This document shows, piece after piece, positions 24,658 to 34,429 of a stretch of DNA of 41,763 nt (position 1 is its first letter; every line of letters starts with the position of its first letter). The stretch is from Treponema sp. Its GTDB lineage: Bacteria; Spirochaetota; Spirochaetia; Treponematales; Treponemataceae. Both the position numbers and the translations under genes were made by a program. Under the pieces are notes generated by a model. The model had not been told where the DNA came from and searched no databases. It worked only from the letters and a program-made list of their open reading frames with translations. The DNA lies in contig JAAYQG010000076.1 in the NCBI GenBank assembly GCA_012519415.1, forward strand, positions 1 through 41,763, read 5' to 3'.

Positions 24658-25165
24658 AAGCCGAGCTCTTTGGCAAAGGTATCAGCCATGCAGAAAATAT
24701 GCGCAAAAATGCGAACATCAGCGGAGCGAGAATTGTATTCATACAAAGTTCAATCCAGAAAATAGAACTAGAAAAATGATATACAGAAATTTTTCCACCA
24801 AACAAAAATGAAACTAATAATAAAAGTAAAGCTTTCATAAATGTTGCTATTGCAGCAATAATTGATGGAAAAAACACAGCATCAACATTGAGAAAATTTT
24901 TAAAACAACCGGTTAGAAAACCAATTATTGTTCTTATAAGAGAATTTAATCCGAGCGGCGATGCCGAAAGAAAATCAAGCAAAAGCCCTGAAACAAAACC
25001 ATGAACTTCGCCCGCTACAGGACCATTATGAAACGAAACATAAAGAAGTATCAGTAAAATTAAATCTGGCACAACAGGTAAAAAACTAATATTAGAAAGC
25101 AACGCTGTTTCTATAATAAGAAAACTTAAAGAAAAAAGTAAAGCTGAAAAACTTGATTTAATCAT
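24644..25165 (-). CDS. mreD: Rod shape-determining protein MreD
   Basis: A small inner-membrane protein of the MreBCD elongation complex. The 173 residues have about five membrane helices and the conserved stretch GEVHGFVSGLLLDFLSASPLGLNSLIRTIIGFLTGCF. It overlaps mreC by 8 nt and PBP2 by 14 nt, so assignment is strengthened by operon position; MreD sequences are poorly conserved otherwise. Confidence 0.92.
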   Translation of the reverse strand: MIKSSFSALLFSLSFLIIETALLSNISFLPVVPDLILLILLYVSFHNGPVAGEVHGFVSGLLLDFLSASPLGLNSLIRTIIGFLTGCFKNFLNVDAVFFPSIIAAIATFMKALLLLLVSFLFGGKISVYHFSSSIFWIELCMNTILAPLMFAFLRIFSAWLIPLPKSSAYASE

Positions 25166-26012
25166 TTAGTTTCTCCCTATCCATAACAATTACAGATTCA
25201 AGTCTGGAAAAATCAACAACAGGAGTTACTTCTATTTCAAGTGAAGAATCGTAATCAAGAATTTTTATCCTAGAAATAGACCCAATTGGTATATCGCGTT
25301 CGTAATTTCCATTTTCACCGGAAGTAACTATTACATCGCCGATATGTAATTCATCAAGCACTCTTTTGCTAATATATCTTAGAGAAAGATTTTGGCTTTC
25401 AGAACCGTTACCGCTTACAAGACCTAAATCTCTTGTATTTTGAATTCTAGCAGAAACACTACATTGAAAATCATAAATAGGCATTACAAGGCTGGTATAA
25501 TGACCAACTTCAATAACTTTGCCTACAAGACCAACATTGCCACTCTGAAGTGCAATAACCGGCATATTTTTCTTTATTCCTGCCTTGCTACCTTTGCTTA
25601 TTGTAATTGCAGAATATACAGCATTAGGATCTCTTCCTATAATATAAGCAGGATAATTCTGCTTATTTAATGAATCTGAAAGACCGAGCAACTCTCTAAG
25701 ACGTTCATTTTCTCTACGAATTTCTGCATTATTCCGCTGCAAATATTCATAATCTTTGAGCTTTTCTGTGAGTGCCTCATATTCTTTTCTTAAATCAGCA
25801 AGGTCTTTAATAGCTGAAAATGTTCCACCTATTGAATTTGCTACAGTGTGTGCAGAAAGCTGTGCGGTAGAAGTAATTGAAAAGCCGGTTTCTTTAAGAC
25901 TTACTATAAATCCGCCGGTTGATAATGTCAAAAGCACGCCAGAAACAACAACAAAAAAAATCAAAAGAAAAACCGGCAGACTGAACCAAAAATTTTGCTT
26001 TGATTGAGCCAT
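25158..26012 (-). CDS. mreC: Rod shape-determining protein MreC
   Basis: A periplasmic scaffold anchored in the inner membrane that links MreB to PBP2. The 284 residues have an N-terminal membrane helix (about 10-34), a coiled coil (about 70-115, LADLRKEYEALTEKLKDYEYL onward), and the beta-rich MreC domain with YSAITISKGSKAGIKKNMPV, GLVGKVIEVGHYTSLV and LHIGDVIVTSGENG. It lies 5 nt after mreB. Confidence 0.95.
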   Translation of the reverse strand: MAQSKQNFWFSLPVFLLIFFVVVSGVLLTLSTGGFIVSLKETGFSITSTAQLSAHTVANSIGGTFSAIKDLADLRKEYEALTEKLKDYEYLQRNNAEIRRENERLRELLGLSDSLNKQNYPAYIIGRDPNAVYSAITISKGSKAGIKKNMPVIALQSGNVGLVGKVIEVGHYTSLVMPIYDFQCSVSARIQNTRDLGLVSGNGSESQNLSLRYISKRVLDELHIGDVIVTSGENGNYERDIPIGSISRIKILDYDSSLEIEVTPVVDFSRLESVIVMDREKLND

Positions 26013-26017
26013 ATGTT

Positions 26018-27052
26018 TTAGTTATTCAGCATATCATAAATGCTACGGTCAGAAGATAATTCTCTTTCAAGTTCAAATGACTTACCTGCTCCTATTGCAA
26101 CGCAATCAAGAGGAGCTTCTGCCAAGATAACAGGAATGCCTGTTTCTTTTGAGATGAGCTTTGCAAAACCTTTAAGCAGAGAACCGCCACCTGTCATAAC
26201 AATTCCACGTTCAACAATATCAGCAGCTAATTCAGGCGGAGTTGTTGACAATGTGAGTTTTATTTCATCAAGTATTTGTGTAATAGGGTCTTTTAATGCT
26301 TCGCGAACTTCAACAGAGTCAATTTCAAGACGACGAGGAAGACCTGTAATAGCATCTGTTCCCTTTATTTCGCGTTTTTCTATATTTTTATCGGCAACCG
26401 CATTTCCAATTTCGGTTTTTAGCTTTTCGGCTGTTTGCTGTCCGATAACAAGGTTATGAACGCTTCTAACATATTTGATTATAGCTTCGTCAAATTCATC
26501 GCCGCCTAATCTGATTGCTCTTGTTACAACCATACCGCTCAATGAAATAACGGAAATTTCAGTTGTACCACCGCCAATATCACAAACCATATGTCCTGCA
26601 GGTTCATGAATAGGAATTTCCGCACCAATTGCTGCTGCCAATGATTCTTGAATAACATGAACCTCTTTTGCACCAGCACGCATAGCTGCTTCCATAACAG
26701 CACGACGTTCAACTTCTGTAATGCAAGATGGAATGCCGATTTTCATTCGTGTTCGTGTAATTTTATAACGAGGAATTACTTTCTGAATAAAAAACTTTAT
26801 CATTTTTTCAGTTGAATCCATGTCGGCAATAACACCATCTTTGAGGGGGCGTTTTGCAGTAATATTATCAGGAGTTTTCCACAACATTTGTTTTGCAGCC
26901 GAACCTACAGCAACAACTCGTTTTGTTCCACATTCTACAGCAACAACAGAAGGCTCATTAATTACAATGCCTTTGCCGCGTACGTAAACGAGAGTATTGC
27001 ATGTTCCCAAATCAATTCCTATATCTGTTGTGAACTTATCAATTAAGCTCAT
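26018..27052 (-). CDS. mreB: Rod shape-determining actin homologue MreB
   Basis: MreB filaments guide side-wall synthesis under the inner membrane. The 344 residues show the actin-fold phosphate 1 motif [29 protein letters not shown], phosphate 2 [17 protein letters not shown], and the adenosine motif [13 protein letters not shown]. It starts 8 nt after the TPR gene and begins the mreBCD-mrdA-rodA run. Confidence 0.97.
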   Translation of the reverse strand: MSLIDKFTTDIGIDLGTCNTLVYVRGKGIVINEPSVVAVECGTKRVVAVGSAAKQMLWKTPDNITAKRPLKDGVIADMDSTEKMIKFFIQKVIPRYKITRTRMKIGIPSCITEVERRAVMEAAMRAGAKEVHVIQESLAAAIGAEIPIHEPAGHMVCDIGGGTTEISVISLSGMVVTRAIRLGGDEFDEAIIKYVRSVHNLVIGQQTAEKLKTEIGNAVADKNIEKREIKGTDAITGLPRRLEIDSVEVREALKDPITQILDEIKLTLSTTPPELAADIVERGIVMTGGGSLLKGFAKLISKETGIPVILAEAPLDCVAIGAGKSFELERELSSDRSIYDMLNN

Positions 27053-27060
27053 ATTTCCCC

Positions 27061-28023
27061 CTAACTATTATTCAATTTTTGAAGTGCACCAGGATGATTT
27101 ACCTGCACACGAAGTGCTTTGCGCCATTCCGAACGAGCTTTTGTAGAATCACCTTGTTTTTCATATATTATTCCAAGACCATAATAGGCATCGGCATAAT
27201 TTGCATCTTTTGCTAAAATTGCATCAAATTCTCTTTTTGCATCAAAAAGATTATTTTCTTCGAGGTATATCTTACCTAGAATGTTGCGACTTTTCAACAC
27301 CAAAATATCATCATTAGATTCACTTACAACACGAAATAAGTATTGTTTTGATTTTGAAAAATCTAACGATTTATAATATTGCTCACCTATAGCATGAAGC
27401 AGTTTGTCTGATTCTCTTATATTGAGTGCTTCTGTAAAAGCACTTATGCTTTCATCTGTCATATTTAACGCTGCATAAGAAAGCCCTAAATATTCTGGAA
27501 TATCACTTGAATCGTATCCATCTTTTTTTGCCAGTGTAAAATATTTAATTGCAAGGTCTGCATAGCAATTATAAGTTGCAAAAATATTTTTCTGAAAATA
27601 AGCTCTTGCAAGCATATATTGAATCTGTGGTTTTGATTTTGAATAATTTGAAATAAGTGAAAGTCGAAGTGCATTTATTGCATCTTCAATATAAGCGAGT
27701 GCGGCAGATGTATCTGTTTGAGATACAGCAAGATAAAATGCAGAATAACCTCTATAAACAAGAATAGATTGCTGTATGGGTTTTTCTTCAAGCATGCGTT
27801 CTGTTTGGGCATAAACACCTTCGTAATCTTCAAGATTCCACATTTCTTCAAGATGTTCAAATGATAGCTCTTTTGATATTTCTTTACGTTTTGCAAGGAC
27901 TCGTATTGATAACCCTGCAATGAATGCGGCTATCAAAACAATTATAACAACACAAATGAATATGGACTTTTGTTTTTTGCGTCTGTCATAACTATTATAA
28001 TAGTGCATTTGATTAATTTTCAT
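27061..28023 (-). CDS. Membrane-anchored TPR repeat protein upstream of mreB
   Basis: With the ATG at 28023 the protein has 320 residues; the TTG 21 nt further upstream lacks a ribosome binding site. A short basic N-terminus ([10 protein letters not shown]) is followed by a membrane helix (about 24-45, [20 protein letters not shown]) and a series of TPR-like helical repeats to the end, the last being [36 protein letters not shown] arrays bind proteins. Co-transcription with mreB suggests a scaffolding role in the elongation machinery or envelope. Confidence 0.85.
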   Translation of the reverse strand: MKINQMHYYNSYDRRKKQKSIFICVVIIVLIAAFIAGLSIRVLAKRKEISKELSFEHLEEMWNLEDYEGVYAQTERMLEEKPIQQSILVYRGYSAFYLAVSQTDTSAALAYIEDAINALRLSLISNYSKSKPQIQYMLARAYFQKNIFATYNCYADLAIKYFTLAKKDGYDSSDIPEYLGLSYAALNMTDESISAFTEALNIRESDKLLHAIGEQYYKSLDFSKSKQYLFRVVSESNDDILVLKSRNILGKIYLEENNLFDAKREFDAILAKDANYADAYYGLGIIYEKQGDSTKARSEWRKALRVQVNHPGALQKLNNS

Positions 28024-28124
28024 TTCTTTACCAATCCCGCCCAAATTTGGTTATGTCGTAATTTTAAGACAATTTTATGAAAATCATCCCACCGTAACGG
28101 CGAGCATATTATTTCCCAAAATAA

Positions 28125-28507
28125 AAAGCAGAAGAGACAATAAGCCGAGTTCTGTCAATAAGTTATTGATAAACAATAACTTACCATAATCATCTATCTT
28201 GAACAAAACTTACATTTTGTCTCTAGCAGTCTACCAACAGCTGTTTGAGCGCAATGCTCAATATCGGAAATTCAGCTGCTATTTAACCTTGCTCCAAATG
28301 AGGCTTGCAATGCGATTTTTGTTACCAAAAATCCGGTGGGCTCTTACCCCGCCTTTTCACCATTGCCTTTCGGCTGTTTGTTTTCTGTTGCGCTATCTGT
28401 AGCTTTTTCATTACAAAAAAGCCCCCGGTCGTTAACCGGCATTTTTTCCGAAGGAGCCCGGACTTTCCTCTACAAATTAATTGTAGCGATTATATCCCTT
28501 CTGCTAA
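28125..28507 (-). ncRNA. rnpB: RNase P RNA, bacterial type A
   Basis: Catalytic RNA that trims tRNA 5' ends. Read on the minus strand, the P4 half GAGGAAAGTCCGGGCTCC lies near 28468-28451, TGGTGAAAAGGCGGGGTAAGAG carries the conserved CRII and the GGU-containing L15 region (about 28360-28335), GATAGATGATT follows near 28200, and AGAACTCGGCTTAT (28155-28142) is the 3' P4 half. AGCAGAAGGGA at the 5' end pairs with TCTCTTCTGCT at the 3' end as P1, which sets the ends to within a few nt. TTTTTATTTT after P1 would terminate transcription. A perfect stem with a 5-nt loop lies at 28161-28183. It occupies almost the whole gap between the zinc-ribbon and TPR genes; the remaining 100 bp before the TPR gene hold no clear signal. 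Confidence 0.95.
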
Positions 28508-28527
28508 AATTATTAATCATCCACATA

Positions 28528-28545
28528 TCTCTAAAAAATTAGAGA
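28528..28545 (-). other. Short hairpin between zinc-ribbon gene and rnpB
   Basis: TCTCTAA (28528-28534 on the plus strand) and TTAGAGA (28539-28545) form a perfect 7-bp stem with a 4-nt loop, just after the stop of the zinc-ribbon gene. No U tract follows, so termination is uncertain; it may overlap the rnpB promoter. Confidence 0.4.
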
Positions 28546-28551
28546 AACCAT

Positions 28552-29403
28552 TTATTCATCCTTAGAAGAACGGCGGTCATCTTCTTCATATTCGTCGTCT
28601 TCGATTTCTTCTTCTTCATCACTAAAATCATCAAATAAATCAGCAAGACTGCCTGTATCATCAAGGTGGAAATATTCACTTTCACCTGATTCATCTTCTT
28701 CATAATAAAGAATTCGGCTACAATATGGGCAAAATACGATTTTCTCTCCCGTATGCACTTCGTTCGCAAACTGTGCAGGAAGAATCATATGGCATCCATC
28801 GCAAACATTGCCTTTAACAACAACAATTCCTTTACTATGTTTGCTTTTAATAATACGTTCAAACTTAAAAATTATTTCAGGGTCGATGCCGGGAACAATC
28901 TCTTCTTCTTGTTTTTTTAGATTTTCGAGCTTTGTTTTCAAGCTTTCAACTTCTTGAGCTAGATTATCTTTGCCTTGGTTTAATTCTGATTCTTGCTGAG
29001 CTATAAGCTGTTCATCTTGTTTGATATTTTCATCAAGTTCAACAAAAAGTTTTTCTTCTTTTTGCAAATCTTTACGAAGTTGCTGCTCAAGTTCAGTTGC
29101 ATCTTTGATTTCTTTTTCAAGTGCTTCATATTCACGATGAGTTGTTATAGAATCCATGCCTTTTTCACTACGTTCACGTTTTGCTTCTGCATCTGCAAGC
29201 TGTGTTTTTAAGAGTGCAACTTTTGAACGGAGGATTTCATATTCCATATTTCTTTCAATGAATTGCTTTTTCATTCGTTCAAGAAGTTCTTCTTGATTTG
29301 AAAGTCGTTTTGGAGCATCTGCAATAAGTGCTTCAAGTTCATATTTTTCAGAAAGAACTTCCTGTAAAGTTTTTAATTTGTCGAAAACTTCGGTCATTTC
29401 CAT
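28552..29403 (-). CDS. Coiled-coil protein with C4 zinc ribbon
   Basis: A 283-residue protein with a long coiled coil (about 10-170, rich in Glu, Lys and Leu) followed by a zinc ribbon with Cys201, Cys204, Cys225 and Cys228 (VCDGCHMIL ... VFCPYCSRI). It ends in a very acidic tail (about 235-283, EEDESGESEY ... DDEYEEDD). This matches the bacterial 'C4-type zinc ribbon domain' family, of uncertain role in nucleic acid binding or flagellar processes. The ATG at 29403 follows AGAGG; a second ATG lies at 29397. It has its own promoter downstream of rpoD. Confidence 0.88.
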   Translation of the reverse strand: MEMTEVFDKLKTLQEVLSEKYELEALIADAPKRLSNQEELLERMKKQFIERNMEYEILRSKVALLKTQLADAEAKRERSEKGMDSITTHREYEALEKEIKDATELEQQLRKDLQKEEKLFVELDENIKQDEQLIAQQESELNQGKDNLAQEVESLKTKLENLKKQEEEIVPGIDPEIIFKFERIIKSKHSKGIVVVKGNVCDGCHMILPAQFANEVHTGEKIVFCPYCSRILYYEEDESGESEYFHLDDTGSLADLFDDFSDEEEEIEDDEYEEDDRRSSKDE

Positions 29404-29425
29404 AGTACAAACCTCTTCTATGTGG

Positions 29426-29450
29426 AATCTCCAATTTTTGCTTAGAGATT
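29426..29450 (-). other. Leader hairpin before the zinc-ribbon gene
   Basis: AATCTC (29426-29431) and GAGATT (29445-29450) are inverted copies with a 13-nt loop inside the predicted leader, ending about 20 nt before the start codon. There is no U tract. Confidence 0.3.
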
Positions 29451-29471
29451 TTCCTTATAAATTCAACATAC

Positions 29472-29500
29472 ACCATATACTTTATCAAAACAAATGACAA
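29472..29500 (-). promoter_or_regulatory. Promoter of the zinc-ribbon gene
   Basis: On the minus strand TTGTCA (29495-29500) and TATGGT (29472-29477) lie 17 nt apart in the 138-nt gap after rpoD, giving a leader of about 60 nt. Confidence 0.55.
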
Positions 29501-29541
29501 CATAAAGCCAAATTGTTTTCCACTTGAACATTTCTAAAACT

Positions 29542-31332
29542 TTAATTATCAAGATAATCACGTAGCGGACTAGACCTTCTTGGATGTCTAAGTCTGCGCA
29601 AAGCTTTAGCTTCAATTTGGCGTATTCGTTCTCGTGTTACGTTAAAATAAAGCCCAACTTCTTCAAGTGTAAGTGAATAACCATCGTCAAGCCCAAAACG
29701 CATTTTAAGAACTTCCTGCTCACGAGGAGGAAGTGTTGCAAGAACAGTTTGAAGCTGTTCCTGCAAAAGCGTAAACGCAGTTTGTGTTGCCGGATTTTCA
29801 ACTTCTTTATCTTCGATAAAATCCCCAAGAAGAGAATCTTCTTCTTCTCCGATTGGTGTTTCAAGCGAAATAGGTTCTCGTGCAACATTTTTTACTTGTT
29901 TTACACGACTTACAGCCCAACCGAGTTGTTGTGCAATTTCTTCATCAGACGGTTCACGTCCAAGACGCTGCATAAGCTGACGACTTTCACGCACAACTTT
30001 GTTGATTTGCTCAATCATATGTACTGGAACACGAATTGTGCGTGCTTGATCTGAAATTGAGCGTGTAATAGCCTGACGAATCCACCATGTTGCATATGTT
30101 GAAAACTTAAATCCTTTGCTATATTCAAATTTTTCAACCGCCTTAATAAGACCTATATTTCCTTCTTGAATAAGATCAAATAAATGAAGACCTCTGTTTG
30201 TGTATTTTTTAGCAATAGAAACTACAAGACGAAGATTCGCATTAATTAGACGATCTTTTGCTTTTTTCATCATAATGCGTCCGCGTTGAATTTCTCTTGC
30301 CATTGTCAAAATTTCAGAAACATTATTTTCAAATTCATATTCAAGTTTGCGCAATTTGCGGTCTATTTTTTGAATTTGTGTATAAATTTCGCGAATATCG
30401 TCCGCCGGAATGCCAAGTTCTTCTTCAAGTTTTGCACGTTCAGACTTTAGTGCAACTCTTTTTCCAAGTGCTCGAAGTTCTGTATAATCTGAAATTCTAA
30501 GCTCTTTTTCTTTTTTTTCTTGACGATGGCAATATTCTTTAATTTTTTTTGTTGCTTCAATAAAACGGTCTGAAAAACGTTCAATTTCTTCCGACTGAAT
30601 GTTTATATTTTGCAAAACAGGAAGAATCTTATTGCGTAAATTAACAAGATCTTTGTTTTCAAAATTCGAAACACTTTGATCTTTTTCATAAAGTTGCTTT
30701 TTCAAAGAAATATATTGCCGCATTTCCGATAGAACTTGCTTTAAAGCATCGCTATAATTCGCTTTAAGACGACGTTTTTCCGCCATTTCTTCGTTTATTT
30801 CTTTTCTAGGTCGCCCTGATTCATGCGGGTCAATTTTTGAAAAGGCACGTTGAGCAATTGAGTAAAACTCGGGAATAATCATCCCTGAATTTTTGATAAC
30901 CTCTTTAATGATGTTTTCACCGCTTTCCATTTTTTTTGAAAGCTCAACTTCTTGCTCAGCCGTTAGAAGATTTTCTTTGCCGATTTCGCGCAAATAAAGG
31001 CGAATCGGATCGTCGATTGATGAATCTTTATCGTTGTTTACAAGAGATTTGCGCCCGGCAGCTGTTTTTTTTGATTTTCCATAATCATCTTTTGAGTCTG
31101 TTTCATCTGCCTGTTCACTTGAATCTTCGTCGTCTTCATCATCAAGATCTAAGTTTTCTTCTATAACTTTAATTTTGTTCTGTTCAAGAACCATAAGCAC
31201 TGTGTCCATCTTGTCTGAATTTAAAATTTCAGGCGATAGCATATCAGTGATTTCATCATAGTTTAAAACTTTTTTGGTTTTTCCGTATTCAACTAATTTT
31301 ACGATTGCTGGATCTAGCTCTTGATCCGTCAT
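29542..31332 (-). CDS. rpoD: RNA polymerase primary sigma factor (sigma-70)
   Basis: The housekeeping sigma factor directs RNA polymerase to promoters. The 596 residues have region 1.1 with an acidic stretch ([16 protein letters not shown]), region 1.2 ([18 protein letters not shown]), a non-conserved insert (about 165-350), region 2 with [18 protein letters not shown] and [17 protein letters not shown], region 3, and region 4.2 ([20 protein letters not shown]). The standard region 2.4 and 4.2 fit the TTGACA/TATAAT-like promoters seen in this window. Its ATG overlaps the dnaG stop by 4 nt (ATGA). Confidence 0.97.
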   Translation of the reverse strand: MTDQELDPAIVKLVEYGKTKKVLNYDEITDMLSPEILNSDKMDTVLMVLEQNKIKVIEENLDLDDEDDEDSSEQADETDSKDDYGKSKKTAAGRKSLVNNDKDSSIDDPIRLYLREIGKENLLTAEQEVELSKKMESGENIIKEVIKNSGMIIPEFYSIAQRAFSKIDPHESGRPRKEINEEMAEKRRLKANYSDALKQVLSEMRQYISLKKQLYEKDQSVSNFENKDLVNLRNKILPVLQNINIQSEEIERFSDRFIEATKKIKEYCHRQEKKEKELRISDYTELRALGKRVALKSERAKLEEELGIPADDIREIYTQIQKIDRKLRKLEYEFENNVSEILTMAREIQRGRIMMKKAKDRLINANLRLVVSIAKKYTNRGLHLFDLIQEGNIGLIKAVEKFEYSKGFKFSTYATWWIRQAITRSISDQARTIRVPVHMIEQINKVVRESRQLMQRLGREPSDEEIAQQLGWAVSRVKQVKNVAREPISLETPIGEEEDSLLGDFIEDKEVENPATQTAFTLLQEQLQTVLATLPPREQEVLKMRFGLDDGYSLTLEEVGLYFNVTRERIRQIEAKALRRLRHPRRSSPLRDYLDN

Positions 31333-33164
31333 TCAGTTACATCCTTTACGTTCAATTCGTTATCTATGACCATTTTCTCATACTGCATATTGCGCAACTC
31401 TTGCTGTTCTTCAAGAGTTTTTCCTTTGCAAAGGCGGATTTTATTCATCAGCCGTTCTCGCTTTCTCTCTAAACTGTTTCGACGCACTAAAGCAATACTA
31501 TCTTCAATTGCCTTTTGCGAATTAATAGCAAATTCACTTGAAGAAACAGTTTCGCTTACCATTTTTTGCAAATTTTCGTTTGCGCATTTAGCAAGTATTG
31601 TATCTAAACTTACTACATCTTCTCGAAAACATTCTTCTAAAGCATAAAACAACTCTTTTGCAGCCGGTTCTTCAAAATCATCTGGCGTAAGCATTGAGCG
31701 CATTTTTGTGAAATATTCTGTATTTGACACAACAGCGAGCATCGCCCTTATTTCGGCATTTTTCTTTATGTTTTGGTTGTCTTGTGTTATAGATTCTGAT
31801 GTTTGTTCGTTCGATTTAGTCCTTTTCCGAGCAGCATCTCGGCGATTAAAGTCAGCACGCACTGCTTTCAAAGATAATCCAAAAGCATTGCATAACTGTT
31901 CAAGACATGATTCTTTTTGTATGTCTGACTGTAAAGCGTCTATATATGGAAAAAACTCCAAAGATGCTTGGGTTTTTCCGTCTGGTGTATCAACCGAATA
32001 CTTTTTTGCCAGTTTAGACAATAAATAATCGGCGTCAATAATACTATTCTCTACAATGCTTGTCAAGATTTCTGCACCAAAATTTAGTAAAACATCTGCA
32101 GGATCTTTTGGCTTTTGTTTATCGCCAAAATTGAAATCTTCAATATTAACAATCTTTACAACTGCTCCTGCTTTTCGGCACATAAGAATTGCTCTAAACG
32201 TTGCATTTTGACCGGCTTCATCAGTATCAAAAGAAATCAAAAAAGTATCTGCAAGCGGCTTTAAAATGCGGACTTGCTCTTCTGTTAAAGAAGTTCCAAG
32301 TGGTGCTACCGCAAAATTTAGTCCCGCCTGATGATAAGCAATAACGTCCATATAACCTTCGCAAATTATTACTGTTTTTTGCTTATTTATTTGATTTTTT
32401 GCAAGATGAAAAGCGTATAGTGTTTCGGATTTTTTGTATTGCAACATTTCTCCGGAGTTCAAATATTTTGGTCCATCGCCTTCAAGAAGACGACCGCCAA
32501 AAGCTACTATTTGTCCATTTCTGTTGCAGATTGGAAACATTAATCTATTTGAAAAAAAAGATATATCCGGATAATTTTTTGAAAAAAGCCCTGATTGTGC
32601 AAGAAATTCATTTGAATAATTTTTCTGAATAAGAAATCTTTTGAGCCAACGCCTATCTTCCGGTGCAAACCCAAGTCCAAACCGTTCTGCAATAGCTGGA
32701 GAAATACCGCGCTTCTCAAGATATGCAAGCACCGGCTTTCCCTGCTCCGTTTCATTTAGAAAATAACGAAAAAGAGCGGCTGTTCTTTTATATAAATCAA
32801 TCAAATCTGTTTTAAACTTTTGCGCTTTTTCATATTCTTCGTTTGCTTTTTTAGAAAAGCTCCCTTCATAAACAACTTCAATTGCATGTTTTTTTGCAAG
32901 TTGTTCAACAGCTTCTGCAAACGGAATATTTTCAATATCCATAAAAAACTGAATTACACCGCCACCTTTGCCACAGCCAAAACAATAAAACATTTTCTTT
33001 TCTTGATTTACGGAAAACGAAGGCGTTTTTTCATTATGAAAAGGACAATTTCCCCAATAATTTGCACCTCTTTTTTCAAGATGAACATAATCATTTACAA
33101 GAGAAATTATATCAACATTATTACTTACATCATCAATTGTAGAAGATGAAATATGACGAGCCAT
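31329..33164 (-). CDS. dnaG: DNA primase DnaG
   Basis: DnaG makes RNA primers at the replication fork on contact with DnaB. The 611 residues contain the CHC2 zinc site (Cys40, His43, Cys61, Cys64 in [13 protein letters not shown] ... [10 protein letters not shown]), the catalytic TOPRIM domain with [17 protein letters not shown] and [10 protein letters not shown], and a C-terminal helicase-binding region (about 450-611). It sits in a macromolecular-synthesis type operon mltG-dnaG-rpoD, overlapping both neighbours by 1 and 4 nt. Confidence 0.97.
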   Translation of the reverse strand: MARHISSSTIDDVSNNVDIISLVNDYVHLEKRGANYWGNCPFHNEKTPSFSVNQEKKMFYCFGCGKGGGVIQFFMDIENIPFAEAVEQLAKKHAIEVVYEGSFSKKANEEYEKAQKFKTDLIDLYKRTAALFRYFLNETEQGKPVLAYLEKRGISPAIAERFGLGFAPEDRRWLKRFLIQKNYSNEFLAQSGLFSKNYPDISFFSNRLMFPICNRNGQIVAFGGRLLEGDGPKYLNSGEMLQYKKSETLYAFHLAKNQINKQKTVIICEGYMDVIAYHQAGLNFAVAPLGTSLTEEQVRILKPLADTFLISFDTDEAGQNATFRAILMCRKAGAVVKIVNIEDFNFGDKQKPKDPADVLLNFGAEILTSIVENSIIDADYLLSKLAKKYSVDTPDGKTQASLEFFPYIDALQSDIQKESCLEQLCNAFGLSLKAVRADFNRRDAARKRTKSNEQTSESITQDNQNIKKNAEIRAMLAVVSNTEYFTKMRSMLTPDDFEEPAAKELFYALEECFREDVVSLDTILAKCANENLQKMVSETVSSSEFAINSQKAIEDSIALVRRNSLERKRERLMNKIRLCKGKTLEEQQELRNMQYEKMVIDNELNVKDVTE

Positions 33165-34237
33165 TATTTTCCAGCAGCCGCCTTTATATTTAATTCACGT
33201 CCGGTTTTGGCATGTTCTTCAAGCGATGTTGAAAAATGATGTTTTCCGCTTGATTCGTCAACAACTCTAAAATAATAATAATTTGTTTTTGGCGGATTTG
33301 ATGCAGCTTTTAATGCAATAGCACCCGGATTTGATATAGGTCCTACCGGAAGACCTGCCCATTTATATGTATTGTACAAACTGTTAATTTTTAAATCTTC
33401 ATAAGTAATTCTTTCAGGATGAGGTCTGCCTTCAATTTCTGTTAAAATATAAAGAATTGTAGCACAAGACTCCAAGCCTATATGATGATTGAGCCTATTT
33501 TGAAAAACACTTGCAATAAGCGGTGCTTCTTCTTCTCTTGAATATTCTCTCTCAACTATAGATGCAAGTATTACGGTTTTATGCAGTTTTTCCATATCTT
33601 CAGCCGAAATTTCAAGAGAATCTATTTTTGCAAAAAAATTATCGACAAGTTTTACAATTACTTCTTTTGGATTCATCGACGGATTAAAATAATACGTATC
33701 GGGGAAAAGATAACCTTCAAAACTTGATGCAGGTATTTTATATTTTTGCAATAATTCAGAATTAGAAACTTCTTTGAGAAAATCTTCCTTTGAAAGAATT
33801 ACATCGGAATCAAAAAGCAGCTTAGCAATTTTAGAAGCAGTAAGTCCTTCAGGAATACTAACGCTTATATGATCTTGTTTTCCGGATTTAAGAAGAGCAA
33901 AAATATCAGACATATTCATTGTAGATTTTATTGAATAACGTCCGGCTTTTATCTCGAGTTTTTCCAAACGAGCTTTTAAATAAAAAATATCAGCCGATCT
34001 AATTAAACCTTTTTCTTCAAGTTCAAAAGCTACTGCTGATATTTCTTTTCCAGCAGGAACTTTGAGTATATAAGGCTTTTCTTCTTGTTTAACAGCAGAT
34101 TGTTCTGCAAGTTCCGTTGCTGCAATTTTATTTGCAGGAATAGGTGTTTGCAAATAAAAATAAATAAATGTTATAGCAATTATTCCTACAACAAGAATTG
34201 AAAGTATAATAATAGAAAGTCTAAAAAATAATTTCAT
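33164..34237 (-). CDS. mltG: Endolytic murein transglycosylase MltG (YceG-like)
   Basis: MltG cleaves nascent glycan strands and so sets their length; it is anchored in the inner membrane. The 357 residues have an N-terminal helix (about 8-30, IIILSILVVGIIAITFIYFYL), a LysM-like subdomain (about 60-130), and the YceG catalytic domain with ILASIVEREYSREEEAPLIASVFQNRL (catalytic Glu in SIVERE), LESCATILYIL and NTYKWAGLPVGPISNPGAIALKAA. The stop overlaps the dnaG start (TAATG). AAGG lies 5 nt before the ATG. Confidence 0.95.
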   Translation of the reverse strand: MKLFFRLSIIILSILVVGIIAITFIYFYLQTPIPANKIAATELAEQSAVKQEEKPYILKVPAGKEISAVAFELEEKGLIRSADIFYLKARLEKLEIKAGRYSIKSTMNMSDIFALLKSGKQDHISVSIPEGLTASKIAKLLFDSDVILSKEDFLKEVSNSELLQKYKIPASSFEGYLFPDTYYFNPSMNPKEVIVKLVDNFFAKIDSLEISAEDMEKLHKTVILASIVEREYSREEEAPLIASVFQNRLNHHIGLESCATILYILTEIEGRPHPERITYEDLKINSLYNTYKWAGLPVGPISNPGAIALKAASNPPKTNYYYFRVVDESSGKHHFSTSLEEHAKTGRELNIKAAAGK

Positions 34238-34429
34238 AAAAACCTTAAACTTTGCATTAGCAACTCAAAAGTAAAACTATTGAGTAAATCTGCAATCGAA
34301 AAGTTAATGTTGTGCAATAAAAACGGAACACAACAAATCAACAAAAAAATGCGTTAATGGATTTTAACACATTCAAGTTTAATTATTAAGAACGTTTCTA
34401 AAAATTAATTCTTAAAAATACTCATAATT
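34238..34429 (-). other. Intergenic region between GT5 gene and mltG
   Basis: A 192-bp AT-rich gap. TTAAGAA (34386-34392) and TTCTTAA (34409-34415) form a weak hairpin that could end the GT5 transcript. The mltG-dnaG-rpoD promoter should lie here, but I see no convincing -35/-10 pair. Confidence 0.35.

Noticed and set aside
28199-28565. Several short plus-strand open frames
   Set aside because: They lie on the complement of the RNase P RNA, whose conserved core and P1 pairing explain the sequence.
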